The position numbers were made by a program, and so were the translations under genes. This document shows, piece by piece, positions 1 to 9,433 of a stretch of 64,000 bases of DNA; positions within the stretch are counted from its first letter, which is position 1, and every line of letters starts with the position of its first letter. The stretch covers positions 61,855-125,854 of the forward strand of contig NZ_JARXVH010000023.1 in NCBI RefSeq assembly GCF_029892565.1, in the 5' to 3' direction. The notes under the pieces were generated by a model. It was not told the DNA's origin. It worked only from the letters and a program-made list of their open reading frames with translations, and did not search any database. The stretch comes from Streptomyces pseudovenezuelae. GTDB lineage: Bacteria > Actinomycetota > Actinomycetes > Streptomycetales > Streptomycetaceae.

Positions 1-777
1 CTCATTGCGGATCTCGGTGAGGTCGATGTGGTTCTGGTGACCGTGGGAGCCTGGGACATCCCCCCGGCCTGGATCTCGCAACTCAAGCTGGGGGGTCGGC
101 TCGTGGTGCCGCTGCGGATGCGAGGCCTGACACGGTCGGTCGCCTTCACCCAGGTGAAGGGCGAGCATGGCGGCTATCTGGAGAGCGAATCGGCGCGGAT
201 CTGCGGCTTCGTTCCCATGCAGGGCTCGACCGCCCACCGGGAAGAGCTTCTGCTGGTCAACGGCACCCCGGAGATCGGGCTGCGGTTCGATGACGGCTTG
301 CCGGCCGACCCGCACCGGCTGGACAACGCCGTCACGCATCCGCGCCGCGAGCTGTGGACCGGCGTCACCGTGGGTCTCCAGGAACTCCTCGACACCCTCC
401 AGATGACGATGGCGATCAGCCTGCCGGGCTTTTGCACGATGGCCGTCGACGAAGATCTGGACACGGGTCTGGTCGCCCCGACGAACAAGCGGTTCGCCCT
501 CGCGGTCGTCGAGGACGACACCTTCGGCTACCTCGTCACTCGCCGTACTGACGACGACAAGCACGTCGAGTACGGCGTGCACGCTCTGGGCCCGAATGCG
601 GAGCAGCTCGTCCACAAGGTCGCCGACGTGCTGCGCGACTGGGAAGGCAACCGGCGCGGCGGCCCCAGCCCGGTCATCCGGGCCTATCCGGCGAGTACCC
701 CCGGCGATCTGATCCATGGCGACCGGGTCATCGGCAAGGTGCACAGCCGGATCTCGCTCTCCTGGCCCTCGGCCTGA
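1..777 (+). CDS. FxLD-type lanthipeptide protein-L-isoaspartate O-methyltransferase (5' partial)
   Basis: The reading frame is open from base 1 (Leu-Ile-Ala-Asp...), so the N-terminal SAM-binding half lies outside the window. What remains is the strand after SAM motif II (VVLVTVGAWDIPPAW), the GGRLVVPLR segment typical of PIMT-like methyltransferases, and the long C-terminal extension seen in FxLD-system methyltransferases. It is a diverged paralogue of residues 300-699 of the fusion at 7256-9355; both have a WTGVTV/WTGMTV segment. In characterised relatives (OlvSA type) the enzyme methylates an Asp of the lanthipeptide, giving a succinimide and then isoaspartate. It ends 53 bases before the precursor gene, so it is probably the first gene of the operon. 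Confidence 0.85.
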   Translation, partial: LIADLGEVDVVLVTVGAWDIPPAWISQLKLGGRLVVPLRMRGLTRSVAFTQVKGEHGGYLESESARICGFVPMQGSTAHREELLLVNGTPEIGLRFDDGLPADPHRLDNAVTHPRRELWTGVTVGLQELLDTLQMTMAISLPGFCTMAVDEDLDTGLVAPTNKRFALAVVEDDTFGYLVTRRTDDDKHVEYGVHALGPNAEQLVHKVADVLRDWEGNRRGGPSPVIRAYPASTPGDLIHGDRVIGKVHSRISLSWPSA

Positions 778-830
778 GCCGAGAGCCAGGTCGTCCCGCA
801 CCAACCCCCATTGGAAGGAAGAGCACCCTC

Positions 831-1031
831 ATGACGAGCGCCACTGTGACCCCGCCGCCCCGACTGGTGCAGCCGGCGGACCTGGACGACGACTTCGCAC
901 CCCTGGACGTGAGGGTCGTCATCGCCGAGCACTCATACGGCAAGCTCATGTGCTCCACGGGCGACGGCTGCGGCACCACCTGTGCGACCGGTTCCTCCGC
1001 CTGCAACTCCTTCGTGGAGGACCCGGCCTGA
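831..1031 (+). CDS. FxLD-family lanthipeptide precursor peptide (LanA)
   Basis: A 66-residue peptide preceded by a strong GGAAGGAAGAG ribosome site. The leader carries FAPLDVRVV (residues 22-30), a variant of the F-x-L-D motif recognised by LanB. The C-terminal part (about 34-66) is rich in Cys (41, 47, 51, 58) and Ser/Thr (42, 43, 49, 50, 53, 55, 56, 60), enough for up to four (methyl)lanthionine rings. Asp45-Gly46 (in STGDGCG) is the obvious candidate for isoaspartate formation by the methyltransferases encoded on either side. No precursor was seen for the second, decayed module, so this peptide may serve both. The ring pattern cannot be read from sequence. Confidence 0.88.
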   Translation: MTSATVTPPPRLVQPADLDDDFAPLDVRVVIAEHSYGKLMCSTGDGCGTTCATGSSACNSFVEDPA

Positions 1032-1046
1032 TCTAAGCCCCCTATC

Positions 1047-1086
1047 GCTGGTGGGTTGGGCGAAGCTCTTCGCCCAACCCACCAGC
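1047..1086 (+). terminator. Long perfect hairpin between lanA and lanB
   Basis: A 19-bp perfect inverted repeat (arm starts GCTGGTGGGTTGGGCG) with a 2-base loop begins 15 bases after the precursor stop. It has no U tract. The position fits a partial terminator or mRNA-stabilising stem that lets lanA be expressed above lanB. Confidence 0.75.
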
Positions 1087-1128
1087 CGCCTCCCTCCCCC
1101 CGCGCGCGCCGCCTGAAGGAAAGGCCTC

Positions 1129-4100
1129 ATGGCTTCCCGAGCAGTCGTCGACTACCAGTGGCAGGGCGCCGCGATGCTGCGCGCCACCACCAGCCCCGGA
1201 CCAGCGGACATACCCCGCACTCTCGACCTGGACGACGTGACCGTCACCCGCGGGTGGTTGAACCGCATCTGGCAGCGCGAGGAGTTCCGCAGCGCGCTGA
1301 AGCTGGCGACGCCTGTCTTGTCCGACGCCATCGAGACCGTCGTGCGGGGGCGCCAGGCCGAGCCCCGTCACGTCCGCCGTACCGCCCTGTCGACGGTCTC
1401 TTACCTCCTGCGGTGGCAGCACCGGCCAACCCCCCTCGGCCTGTTCGCCGGCACCGCTCCCGTGTCCGTCGGTTCTCGGGCGAGCGTGCGATGGCGCGAC
1501 AAGCCCCGTGCGACGATCCGGCCGGATGCCGAGTGGGTCACCGAGATGATCCTGCGTCTCCAGCGCAGCCCTGAGCTGCTGAAGCGGCTGCCCCTCGTCG
1601 CGAACAACGCCGCCCGCGCCCGCGGGGACAGGCTCGTGGCGCCGGGGCCACCCTCCGACGGGCATGCTCTCCTCCTGGCCCCGGTCGAGATATCCGTCCG
1701 CAACGCCCGGCCGGTGGCCGCAGCGATGGACGCGGCCCGCATCCCCGTCCCCTACGGCGACCTCCACACCCGCCTGCACGACCGCTTCCCGCAGGCCACC
1801 CCGGAGAAGATCGATGCTCTTCTCTTGAGTCTGGTCGAGCAGCAGTTCCTCATCAGCAGCCTGTGGGCGCCGATGACCACCGTGGACGCCTTTCAGCACC
1901 TGTGCCGTGAGCTGGACCGCCACCAGGCGGACAGCGTCCCGGACGTCCGGGACCTGGTCCACGCTCTGTACGCCGTGCGCGAGGATGTGTCCTCCCCTCA
2001 GCCGACCCTGCAGGACACCAGCGTCCTCGCGCGGATGCGCGCCCTCAGCCCCGTCACCCCGACGCCGCTGCTCATTGACACCGCCCTCGACTGCGAGATT
2101 GAGATCCCGCAGGCCGTGATTGCGGAAGCGCAAGCAGCCGTCTCTGCCCTGTACCGGACCACCCCGCAGCCCTACGGATACCAGCACTGGCGCGACTACC
2201 ATCGCCGGTTCCGGGCCCGGTACGGCGTCGGCGCCCTGGTGCCGGTGATGGATCTGGTCTCCGACAGTGGCTTGGGCCTGCCCGCCGGGTACGTCGGTTC
2301 CGAACGTGGTGCCGCCCCGAAACTGCTCACCGATCGCGATGAACTGCTGCTCGCTCTGGTGCAGCAAGTTCTTCTGGACGGCCGCGACGAACTCCGGCTG
2401 ACCGACGCGACAGTCGACGCCCTGGAGAGGGCCGCTGGAAGCGACGAGCGGCTGTTCGTGCCCCGCGTGGAGGTCGCGTTCGAAGTCCACGCTCCCAGCA
2501 CCACTGCTCTGGCCCAGGGCTCCTTCGACGTGCAGTTGACCTCGGTGCCGCGGCCCGGCAGCAGCATGGCCGGCCGGTTCGCCCATGTCCTGCCGCCCGA
2601 GCAGCAAGAGGGGCTCGGCGCCACCTACCTCGGCGCCCCGGACGTTCTGTCCACACAGCTCGTGTTCCCTCCGCGTCGCCGCCGCAACGAGAACGTCATC
2701 CGCACACCGCAGTTGCTGCCGAACATCATCGAGCTGTCCGGCCATCGAGAGGTCGACGAGACGACGATCCAGCTCTGCGACATCGCCGTGACCGCGGACT
2801 CACGAAGCTTCCACTTGGTGCAGCTCTCCACCGACCGACGAATCGATGTACGGGTCCTGCACGCGCTGGAAGGCGGTACCCAGACCCCGCCGCTGGCTCG
2901 CTTCCTCGCCGAGGTGGCCACCGCGCGGTACGCCGCCTACAAGCCGTTCGACTTCGGAGCCGGCGCCCGCCTCCCGTTCCTGCCACGAGTGCGCTACCGC
3001 CGCACGATCCTCACCCAAGCCCGATGGCTGCTGATGGCCGACGACCTCCCCGGCCGCAAGGCCCCAACACGGCAGTGGGACGACGCCTTCGACGCCTGGC
3101 GGGGCCGACTGCGTGTCCCGGACCAGGCCGCCATGATCGAGTACGACCAACGCCTTCCCCTGGACCTCACCCACCCAGCCCACCGCCGTGCCCTGCGCGC
3201 CCACCTCGACAGCACTCGACGCCTGGAGCTGCGCGAGGTTCCCGACGGCGATGCCCACGGCTGGATCGGGCGGGCGCACGAGATATGGCTCTCCCTCGGT
3301 CGTCCCCAGCCCGAGACCGGCGACACGCCCCAGCCGCGCCCCGCCACACCGGGCGCCACAAGGCGGCATCTACCGGGTGCCGGCGACGTGCTCCACGCCC
3401 AACTCCACGCCCATCCACGCCGCTACGACGAGATCCTGAGCCAGTACCTGCCCCGTCTTCTTGCCGCGTTCGGCGACACTCAACCGACCTGGTGGTTCAC
3501 CCGGCACCGGGAGACGGCCCGCCCGGACGCCGACCAGCACCTCGACTTCACGCTGCACCTGCCCCAGGGCGCGTACGGCAGTGCGGCCGGACACGTCCAC
3601 ACCTGGGCAGATACTCTTCACGGTCTAGGCCTGGCGTCCGGGCTCGTACTGACCACCTACCAGCCACAGACCGGACGCTTCGGCCACGGCGCGGCCATGG
3701 ACGCCGCTCACCAGGTGTTCGCCGCGGACTCCGCCGCCGCCCTCGCCCAACTCCAGCTCGCCGAGAGTAGCGATGCCTTCGCCCCGCAGGCTCTCGCAGC
3801 AGCCAGCTCCCTGAACCTCGTCACCCAGCTCACAGCGACCACTGCCGAAGCCGAGGAGTGGCTGGTAGACAACCTTCCCCAGGGCAATGGAAAGCTGGAC
3901 CGGACGCTGCGCAACCAAATGCTCGAACTCGCCACATCTGAAGGGGAATCCGCTCTCGCTGCCCTCCCCGGAGGCTGCCAGGTTGCCGAAGCGTGGTGGG
4001 CCCGCGCCGTGGTCCTGGACGTCTATCGGAAAATTCTGGCCCCCGAGCGTGACCCACTCACCGTCGCTCGATCACTGTTGCACCAGCATCACGTTCGCGC

Positions 4101-4185
4101 TCTGGGTGTCAGTCCGAGCATCGAGGCGACGACGCTGCGGCTCGTACGCAACGCCGCCCTTCAACACCGGATGACGAACCGGTGA
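1129..4185 (+). CDS. LanB-type lantibiotic dehydratase, full length with fused SpaB_C domain
   Basis: A 1018-residue class I dehydratase. Residues 1 to about 700 are the glutamylation domain (Lant_dehydr_N): it has SYLLRWQHRPTPLGLFAG near residue 95 and a YGVGALVPVMDL segment near residue 365. Residues from about 780 are the elimination domain (SpaB_C), with WWFTRHRET followed by DFTLHL. In the family, Ser/Thr of the precursor are glutamylated from Glu-tRNA and glutamate is then eliminated to give Dha/Dhb. The start follows a GAAGGAAAGG site. The stop overlaps lanC by 4 bases (GTGA). Having both domains here while two further SpaB_C proteins follow is notable. Confidence 0.93.
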   Translation: MASRAVVDYQWQGAAMLRATTSPGPADIPRTLDLDDVTVTRGWLNRIWQREEFRSALKLATPVLSDAIETVVRGRQAEPRHVRRTALSTVSYLLRWQHRPTPLGLFAGTAPVSVGSRASVRWRDKPRATIRPDAEWVTEMILRLQRSPELLKRLPLVANNAARARGDRLVAPGPPSDGHALLLAPVEISVRNARPVAAAMDAARIPVPYGDLHTRLHDRFPQATPEKIDALLLSLVEQQFLISSLWAPMTTVDAFQHLCRELDRHQADSVPDVRDLVHALYAVREDVSSPQPTLQDTSVLARMRALSPVTPTPLLIDTALDCEIEIPQAVIAEAQAAVSALYRTTPQPYGYQHWRDYHRRFRARYGVGALVPVMDLVSDSGLGLPAGYVGSERGAAPKLLTDRDELLLALVQQVLLDGRDELRLTDATVDALERAAGSDERLFVPRVEVAFEVHAPSTTALAQGSFDVQLTSVPRPGSSMAGRFAHVLPPEQQEGLGATYLGAPDVLSTQLVFPPRRRRNENVIRTPQLLPNIIELSGHREVDETTIQLCDIAVTADSRSFHLVQLSTDRRIDVRVLHALEGGTQTPPLARFLAEVATARYAAYKPFDFGAGARLPFLPRVRYRRTILTQARWLLMADDLPGRKAPTRQWDDAFDAWRGRLRVPDQAAMIEYDQRLPLDLTHPAHRRALRAHLDSTRRLELREVPDGDAHGWIGRAHEIWLSLGRPQPETGDTPQPRPATPGATRRHLPGAGDVLHAQLHAHPRRYDEILSQYLPRLLAAFGDTQPTWWFTRHRETARPDADQHLDFTLHLPQGAYGSAAGHVHTWADTLHGLGLASGLVLTTYQPQTGRFGHGAAMDAAHQVFAADSAAALAQLQLAESSDAFAPQALAAASSLNLVTQLTATTAEAEEWLVDNLPQGNGKLDRTLRNQMLELATSEGESALAALPGGCQVAEAWWARAVVLDVYRKILAPERDPLTVARSLLHQHHVRALGVSPSIEATTLRLVRNAALQHRMTNR

Positions 4186-5414
4186 CCGCGCCGAACGCGA
4201 CCGTCGCGTCGCTCCTAAAGCAGTACGCCCGCTATCTGGCAGAACCCACTCCCCCGCCACCGGACGAACCCTGGGCGGTACAGTCCCTCGCCGACGGCGC
4301 GGCCGGGATCGCCCTGCTGCACGTCGAGATGGCCGACCGGTTCAGCGGCTCCTGGCGCCTCGCACACCGGTGGATCACCACCGCTGCCTCCGGGGACATC
4401 AGCGCGGCCGACACCACCGGGCTGTTCCTCGGCGCCCCTGCCATCGGCTTCCTCCTCAGCGCCGTCCCTCCAGCCTTCCAGCATCTGTACGAACCGGCGC
4501 GCAGGACTCTCCATCAGCACATCACCGCGCTTGCCCACCGCCGCGTGGACGCAGCACTTGCCCGGATCAGCAACGGCGCTCTGCCGACCTTCGCGGAGTA
4601 CGACCTCTTCTACGGCCTCACCGGCATCGGGGCCTACCTCCTGTGCACCGAGCCCGAGGGCGCCGCGCTACAAGGGGTCTTGCGGTATCTCGTCGCGCTG
4701 ACCCGCCCGCTCGCTGCCGGTGGCCGCGGCCTGCCCGGCTGGTGGGTTCGGCACGACCCGGCCCGCGGCGAGTCGCCCCTCTTCCCCGGCGGCCACGGAA
4801 ACTTCGGGGCTGCGCACGGAATCACCGGGCCCCTTCTCCTCCTGGCCCAAGCATCGCGCCGGAACATCACCGTCAACGGCCACCGCGAGGCCATGCTCAG
4901 CATCTGCGAACACCTCGACACCTGGTGCCAGCCCTCAGCATCCGGCCCGTGGTGGCCCGAGCACATCTCCCGCAGCGACCTGGCTCGCGGACGCCCCCAC
5001 CAACAAGCCCCCGCACGCCCGAGCTGGTGCTACGGCACGACAGGCATCGCTCGGGCCGGGCAACTCGCCGGGATCGCTCTACTCGCACCCGACATCCAGG
5101 CGTTCTACGAAGACGCCCTGTACCAGGCCCTGACCGACCCCGTACAACTCGCTCACGTCACCGACACCGGGCTGTGCCACGGGTGGGCAGGCATCTACCA
5201 AACCGCGGCCCGCGCCGCCGCCGATGCCCTTGACCTCCGTCTTCAGACTCTCCCGCATCGACTTGGCAGCACCCTCGCCGCGCGGGCCCAGCCCGGCGAC
5301 CTCTCGACGACCGGGCTGATCAACGGCGACGCCGGCACCGCGCTCGCCCTCACCGCCTTCGCCTTGCAGAAGGCACCGGCCTCCGGATGGGACGCATGTC
5401 TCTTGATCAACTGA
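4182..5414 (+). CDS. LanC-type lanthipeptide cyclase
   Basis: A 410-residue LanC-like protein starting at a GTG that overlaps the lanB stop. Zinc ligands are visible: Cys in SWCYGTTG (about residue 283) and Cys-His in GLCHGWAG (about 332-333). It ends in the family-typical WDACLLIN. The enzyme adds Cys thiols to Dha/Dhb to close the (methyl)lanthionine rings. The next gene starts inside its 3' end, so the two are translationally coupled. Confidence 0.93.
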   Translation: MTAPNATVASLLKQYARYLAEPTPPPPDEPWAVQSLADGAAGIALLHVEMADRFSGSWRLAHRWITTAASGDISAADTTGLFLGAPAIGFLLSAVPPAFQHLYEPARRTLHQHITALAHRRVDAALARISNGALPTFAEYDLFYGLTGIGAYLLCTEPEGAALQGVLRYLVALTRPLAAGGRGLPGWWVRHDPARGESPLFPGGHGNFGAAHGITGPLLLLAQASRRNITVNGHREAMLSICEHLDTWCQPSASGPWWPEHISRSDLARGRPHQQAPARPSWCYGTTGIARAGQLAGIALLAPDIQAFYEDALYQALTDPVQLAHVTDTGLCHGWAGIYQTAARAAADALDLRLQTLPHRLGSTLAARAQPGDLSTTGLINGDAGTALALTAFALQKAPASGWDACLLIN

Positions 5415-6385
5415 TCCAGACCGAATCGAGCCCGACCCAGCGGGCGGTCCTCGCCGTCCTCACCGGCCTGCCGCTCACCGACGTAGCAGACCAGTACCGG
5501 ATGGACCCCGTGATCCTGTCCGACGCTGTTGTGGTCTACGACCAGGCCGGTCGGGAGGCCCTGGCCCGCAACGCCTCCACCACCGAGTGGTGGCAGGTCT
5601 ACCTCCACTTCACCGACTGGGTGAACGCCGATACCACCTTCACCACATACGTCCTGCCCGTACTGCAAGAGGCACAGGCCGCAGGCACCACCAGCGGCTG
5701 GTGGTACACCAGAAAGCACCCCTGTTGGCGCATACGCCTGCACGTGCGCCCCGCGATCGGGACCAAACTGGCCCTCGGTGACCGCTTCACCCGACTCGTC
5801 AACGACGGACACCTGCAACGCTGGTGGCCCGGTATCTACGAACCGGAGACGGCAGCATTCGGAGGCGAGGCCAGCATGACGGCCGCCCACGCCCTGTTCG
5901 TCGTCGACAGCCGGGAGGCCCAGCAACTGCCGTACCGCAGCGAACTAGCAGTGGGGCCAAGGGAACTGTCCGTCTTGCTGTGCACGATCATGATGCGCGC
6001 CGCCGGACTGGAGTGGTACGAGCAGGGAGATGTCTGGCACCGCGTCATCACGAGCGAACACCGTTCGGCCATCGACGGTGTCCCGACGGACCGACTCAAC
6101 TCCCGCGCCCAGGAGATCAGGCACCTGCTCTTCGCCGACACCGATGCCCTGCTCCGGTCCCGCGGCCCGTTGGAGCCCGTTGCCGAATGGGTCACCGCCT
6201 TCCACGACACGGGCCAGGCACTCGCCCATGCCGTCCAGGCTGGGACGCTCGACCGTGGGCTGAGGCAAGTGCTCAGCTACCACATGCTCTTCCACTGGAA
6301 CCGGCTCGGCCTGTCCATGCGAGGACAGAGCATGCTGGCCTGGGCCGCCAGAGCGGCGACCCTGCACACCGAGAGCGCGACATAG
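5396..6385 (+). CDS. Stand-alone SpaB_C (thiopeptide-type bacteriocin biosynthesis domain) protein
   Basis: About 329 residues from the ATG at 5396 (an in-frame ATG at 5387 is the other option). Both overlap the end of lanC. Residues about 50-320 are one SpaB_C domain: WWQVYLHFTDW, then SGWWYTRKHPCWRIRLHV, then WWPGIYEPETAAFGG. The domain usually carries the glutamate-elimination step of dehydration. Because the LanB here already has one, this copy may act on another intermediate or be a specificity partner; that is inference. Confidence 0.85.
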   Translation: MSLDQLIQTESSPTQRAVLAVLTGLPLTDVADQYRMDPVILSDAVVVYDQAGREALARNASTTEWWQVYLHFTDWVNADTTFTTYVLPVLQEAQAAGTTSGWWYTRKHPCWRIRLHVRPAIGTKLALGDRFTRLVNDGHLQRWWPGIYEPETAAFGGEASMTAAHALFVVDSREAQQLPYRSELAVGPRELSVLLCTIMMRAAGLEWYEQGDVWHRVITSEHRSAIDGVPTDRLNSRAQEIRHLLFADTDALLRSRGPLEPVAEWVTAFHDTGQALAHAVQAGTLDRGLRQVLSYHMLFHWNRLGLSMRGQSMLAWAARAATLHTESAT

Positions 6386-6857
6386 AACGATTGCCTAACG
6401 TCTCGCGGGGCGACTATGTCGACAATGCAGGTCAGACTTTGACACTTGCCCACGTTCTTGCGAAGTGGCAGTTGACGTAACGGATTCGTCAACCGTCGCG
6501 TCCCTCAGAGTGACCACACCCTTGGAGCAGGCCCGGCTTCTTCATGGGAGAGCTGCACGTGACCGACCAGTCCTCATCCCGTTCCACCACCGCGACGACG
6601 CACCCCCACATGTGGGTTGTAGCGGCTGAGATCGTCGTTGAGGAGGCCGTTGCCCGCGTCGCGGACTTCCGCGGTTCCTCAAGAAGGAAGTCGAGCAGCG
6701 CATCGACGCCCTGGACACCTACTGCAAAAGCTACCGCCGCCCTTCGCCTGAGTCTCCGGGAATACTGCGAAGCCCTCGTCGGCAACCGACACTTGATCAG
6801 CGGATACCAGTCCGTGCGCGCGAAGCGCAAACCCGCGCCGACCACCGCGGGCTCGCC
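6386..6857. other. Junction region without a convincing intact gene
   Basis: The bases after the SpaB_C stop show no normal gene. On the + strand a short open stretch from about 6642 encodes a coiled-coil-like piece (FLKKEVEQRIDALDTYCKSY) that runs in frame into the LanC stump at 6858. A frame from 6544 and a minus frame 6489-6845 are also open, but neither resembles a protein I know. It looks like a deletion or recombination scar. Confidence 0.4.
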
Positions 6858-7259
6858 GCACCGCAGCTTCCCTCCTGGTGCTACGGCGCCGCTGGCTTGG
6901 CGCGCGCCCAGCTACTCGCCGCGCCCGCGCTCCGTGACTCGGAGCGGCGCGCACAGGCTGAAGCGGCGCTCCTGGACGTGCTCACCGACCCCGCGCAGCT
7001 CCGCGCCATGGTGGACTCCGGGCTCTGCCACGGTGTCGCCGGGCTCGCTCGTCTCGCCGCCCGCGCCGTCCTCCCCTCCCTGCTCGCCACGCTGGTCCCG
7101 CCCGGAGCAGCGCCCGAGGAGGCGGCTACCACTCTGGTGAACGACCGTGCAGGGCCCGGCCTCCTCGATGGCGCCGCGGGGACAGCGCTGGGTGTTCTCA
7201 CCGCCGCCAGCGCCGAGCCGCCCCGTACTGCCTGGGACGCCTGCCTGCTCATCGCGTGA
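6858..7259 (+). pseudogene. Second LanC, C-terminal stump only
   Basis: About 130 residues match only the C-terminal third of a LanC: SWCYGAAGLARA (zinc Cys), GLCHGVAGLARLA (Cys-His), and the ending WDACLLIA, parallel to WDACLLIN in the intact lanC. The N-terminal two thirds are missing. All three zinc ligands survive but most of the toroid does not, so it is unlikely to be an active cyclase. The stop overlaps the next gene by 4 bases (GTGA), as expected of a former lanC-SpaB_C pair. Confidence 0.8.
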
Positions 7260-9355
7260 CCTCGAAAGGACCTGGATGTCCCCCCGACCGCTGGCAGCAG
7301 CACAACATCACCTTCGCCGACCGGCAGACCGCGCGGTGGGCCATCGCCGACCGCATCGCACCCGTACTCCTCGACGCGGAGGGCAATCAGCTCACCGGCT
7401 GGTGGTTCATGAACAAGCAGCCCTGGCCGCTGCGGTATCTGGCCGACCGCCCATCTCCGGCGGTGGAAGCGGTGTTGGACAACTTGGTCACGGACGGCAT
7501 TGCGCACTCCTGGACGACTGGGATCTACGAACCGGAGACGGATGCGTTCGGCGGCGCAGCCGCCATGACTGCCGCGCACGCTCTCTTCCACGAGGACAGC
7601 CGTCATCTGCTCGACTACCAGCCCGGCCCGGGAAGGCTGGGCCGTCGCGAGACCGCCGTCCTGCTCATCAGCAGCCTGATGCGCACCGCGAACCTCGACT
7701 GGTTCGAGCAAGGAGACGCCTGGGCCAAGGCCGCTGCTCTGCGCCCGGGACGCGGTGAGATCGTCCCCGCGCGGTCCGATGCCCTGCTGCCGGCGATGCA
7801 GACGTTGATGGCCACCGAGGCCCGCAGCCTGTGCCGGGAAGGCGGGCCGCTCGACGGTCGCACGCAGTGGGTCGCCGCTTTCCAGCACGCAGGCACCACG
7901 CTCGCCTGCCTGGCCGCTCAAGGGGAGTTGACCCGCGGTCTGCGGGCCGTCATCGCCCACCACGTGATCTTCCACGCCAACCGAGCCGGTCTGCTCACAT
8001 CGGATCAGCACACCCTGTTTCACATCGCACGAGAGGTAGTCATGGGATCGAGTGACAACACCGCGTCCATCGCGGCGAGCAGCACCCAGATCGATAGCGT
8101 CAGGGTAGTGAACACCGACACGCTCACCACGTCCGAGGCCGAGGACGAACGGCTCCGCAACGCCCTTGTAGACCAGATCCAGGCCGACGGCCACGCCCGC
8201 ACCACATCGGTCGAGACCGCGCTGCGCACCGTGCCCCGGCACCTGTTCGTCCCCGACGCGCCGCTTGCCGACGCTTACGCGAACGTGCCCGTCAACATCA
8301 AGTACGACACCGACGGCACCTCGATCTCCTGCGCCTCCCAGCCCAGCGTCGTCGCCCTCATGCTGGACCAGCTCCAGGCCCAGCCCGGTGAGCGCATCCT
8401 CGAACTCGGCGCCGGCACCGGCTACAACGCCGCCCTGATCGGCCATCTCGTCGGCTCTGACGGACACGTCACGACCATCGACGTCGATGACGACCTGATC
8501 GAGGGAGCCCGCGATCACCTCGCCGCCGCCGGCTTCACCAACGTGGAGGCACTGACTCGCGACGGCGCCCTCGGCCACGCCGAAGGGGCGCCATACGACC
8601 GGATCATCGCCACCGTGGGCGCGCACGGCATCCCACACGCCTGGCTCGAACAACTCGCCCCCGGCGGCCGCCTCGTCACCCCGCAGCGGCTCAAGGGCAG
8701 CGTCTCTCGCTCCATCGTCTATAGGGAGCGCGACGGGCGGTGGGTGTCGTCCGGCTCGCAGATGAATACCTTCATGCCGCTGCGGCGTGGCATCGCCGAC
8801 GACGGCCGCCGCGTCGTCCCGCTCACCGCGGACGGCACGGTACGGATCCAGGCCCCGGCCGGGCAGCAGATCGACGCCGACGCCCTTGCCGGCGTCCTGG
8901 ACCAGCCACGCACCGAGAAGTGGACCGGCATGACCGTCCGCGCCATGGAAAGCCCGGAGTGGATGGAGCTATTCGTCTCCTGCTCCTTGCCCTCCGGACT
9001 GATCCGCATGCTGTTCCCGCAGACCGCCAAGGGCACGGTGCTCACCAAAGACCCGTACCCGTCCTCCACGGCCGCCGTCGACAAAGGCGCGGTCACCTAC
9101 CTCACCCGGCGCCTGTCCGAGCAGAAGACCCCCGAAGGCGGCAAGCTCTGGGAGTTCGGCGTCATCGGACACGGCCCCGGCAGCGAAGAACTGGCTGCGA
9201 CCGTCGCCAACGCCATCCACACCTGGGACCACGAGTACCGCGACCGCGAAGCGACCTTCGAACTCCTTCCGCTCAACGCCCCTGCCATCGAGCCGAAGCC
9301 CGGAATCTTCCTCCTCGACACCCCCCTGAACCGCGTCCTCGTCACCTGGCAGTAG
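7256..9355 (+). CDS. SpaB_C domain fused to FxLD-type isoaspartate O-methyltransferase
   Basis: A 699-residue frame. Residues about 10-260 are a SpaB_C domain (GWWFMNKQPWPLRYL, TTGIYEPETDAFGGAAAM) similar to the protein at 5396. Residues about 290-699 are a PIMT-like methyltransferase with SAM motif LELGAGTGYNAAL (about 381-393), CASQPSVVALMLDQL before it and APGGRLVTP after it. An ATG at 8043 with GAGAGG 8 bases upstream sits exactly at the domain border, so the methyltransferase may also be made alone by internal initiation. The SpaB_C part lacks the short C-terminal tail of the stand-alone copy, suggesting a stop-loss fusion. Confidence 0.85.
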   Translation: MTSKGPGCPPDRWQQHNITFADRQTARWAIADRIAPVLLDAEGNQLTGWWFMNKQPWPLRYLADRPSPAVEAVLDNLVTDGIAHSWTTGIYEPETDAFGGAAAMTAAHALFHEDSRHLLDYQPGPGRLGRRETAVLLISSLMRTANLDWFEQGDAWAKAAALRPGRGEIVPARSDALLPAMQTLMATEARSLCREGGPLDGRTQWVAAFQHAGTTLACLAAQGELTRGLRAVIAHHVIFHANRAGLLTSDQHTLFHIAREVVMGSSDNTASIAASSTQIDSVRVVNTDTLTTSEAEDERLRNALVDQIQADGHARTTSVETALRTVPRHLFVPDAPLADAYANVPVNIKYDTDGTSISCASQPSVVALMLDQLQAQPGERILELGAGTGYNAALIGHLVGSDGHVTTIDVDDDLIEGARDHLAAAGFTNVEALTRDGALGHAEGAPYDRIIATVGAHGIPHAWLEQLAPGGRLVTPQRLKGSVSRSIVYRERDGRWVSSGSQMNTFMPLRRGIADDGRRVVPLTADGTVRIQAPAGQQIDADALAGVLDQPRTEKWTGMTVRAMESPEWMELFVSCSLPSGLIRMLFPQTAKGTVLTKDPYPSSTAAVDKGAVTYLTRRLSEQKTPEGGKLWEFGVIGHGPGSEELAATVANAIHTWDHEYRDREATFELLPLNAPAIEPKPGIFLLDTPLNRVLVTWQ

Positions 9356-9433
9356 CCGTCTGCGTGGGTGTCCGCCCGCCCACCGGCGGACACCCACGCA
9401 GTTCTCCTTGCCGCTCACTCCCGGGGAGACTTC

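Noticed and set aside
1042..2745. 567-residue minus-strand frame antisense to lanB
   Set aside because: Antisense shadow; begins inside the lanA-lanB hairpin and has no family features.
7256..8042. Treating the SpaB_C part of the fusion as a separate gene with its own stop
   Set aside because: No stop codon exists between the two domains in this sequence; only an internal start is supported.
6881..8653. 590-residue open frame on the minus strand antisense to the LanC stump and SpaB_C-methyltransferase gene
   Set aside because: High-GC antisense shadow: low-complexity Gly/Val/Arg composition, no domain, and the plus strand encodes clear enzymes.
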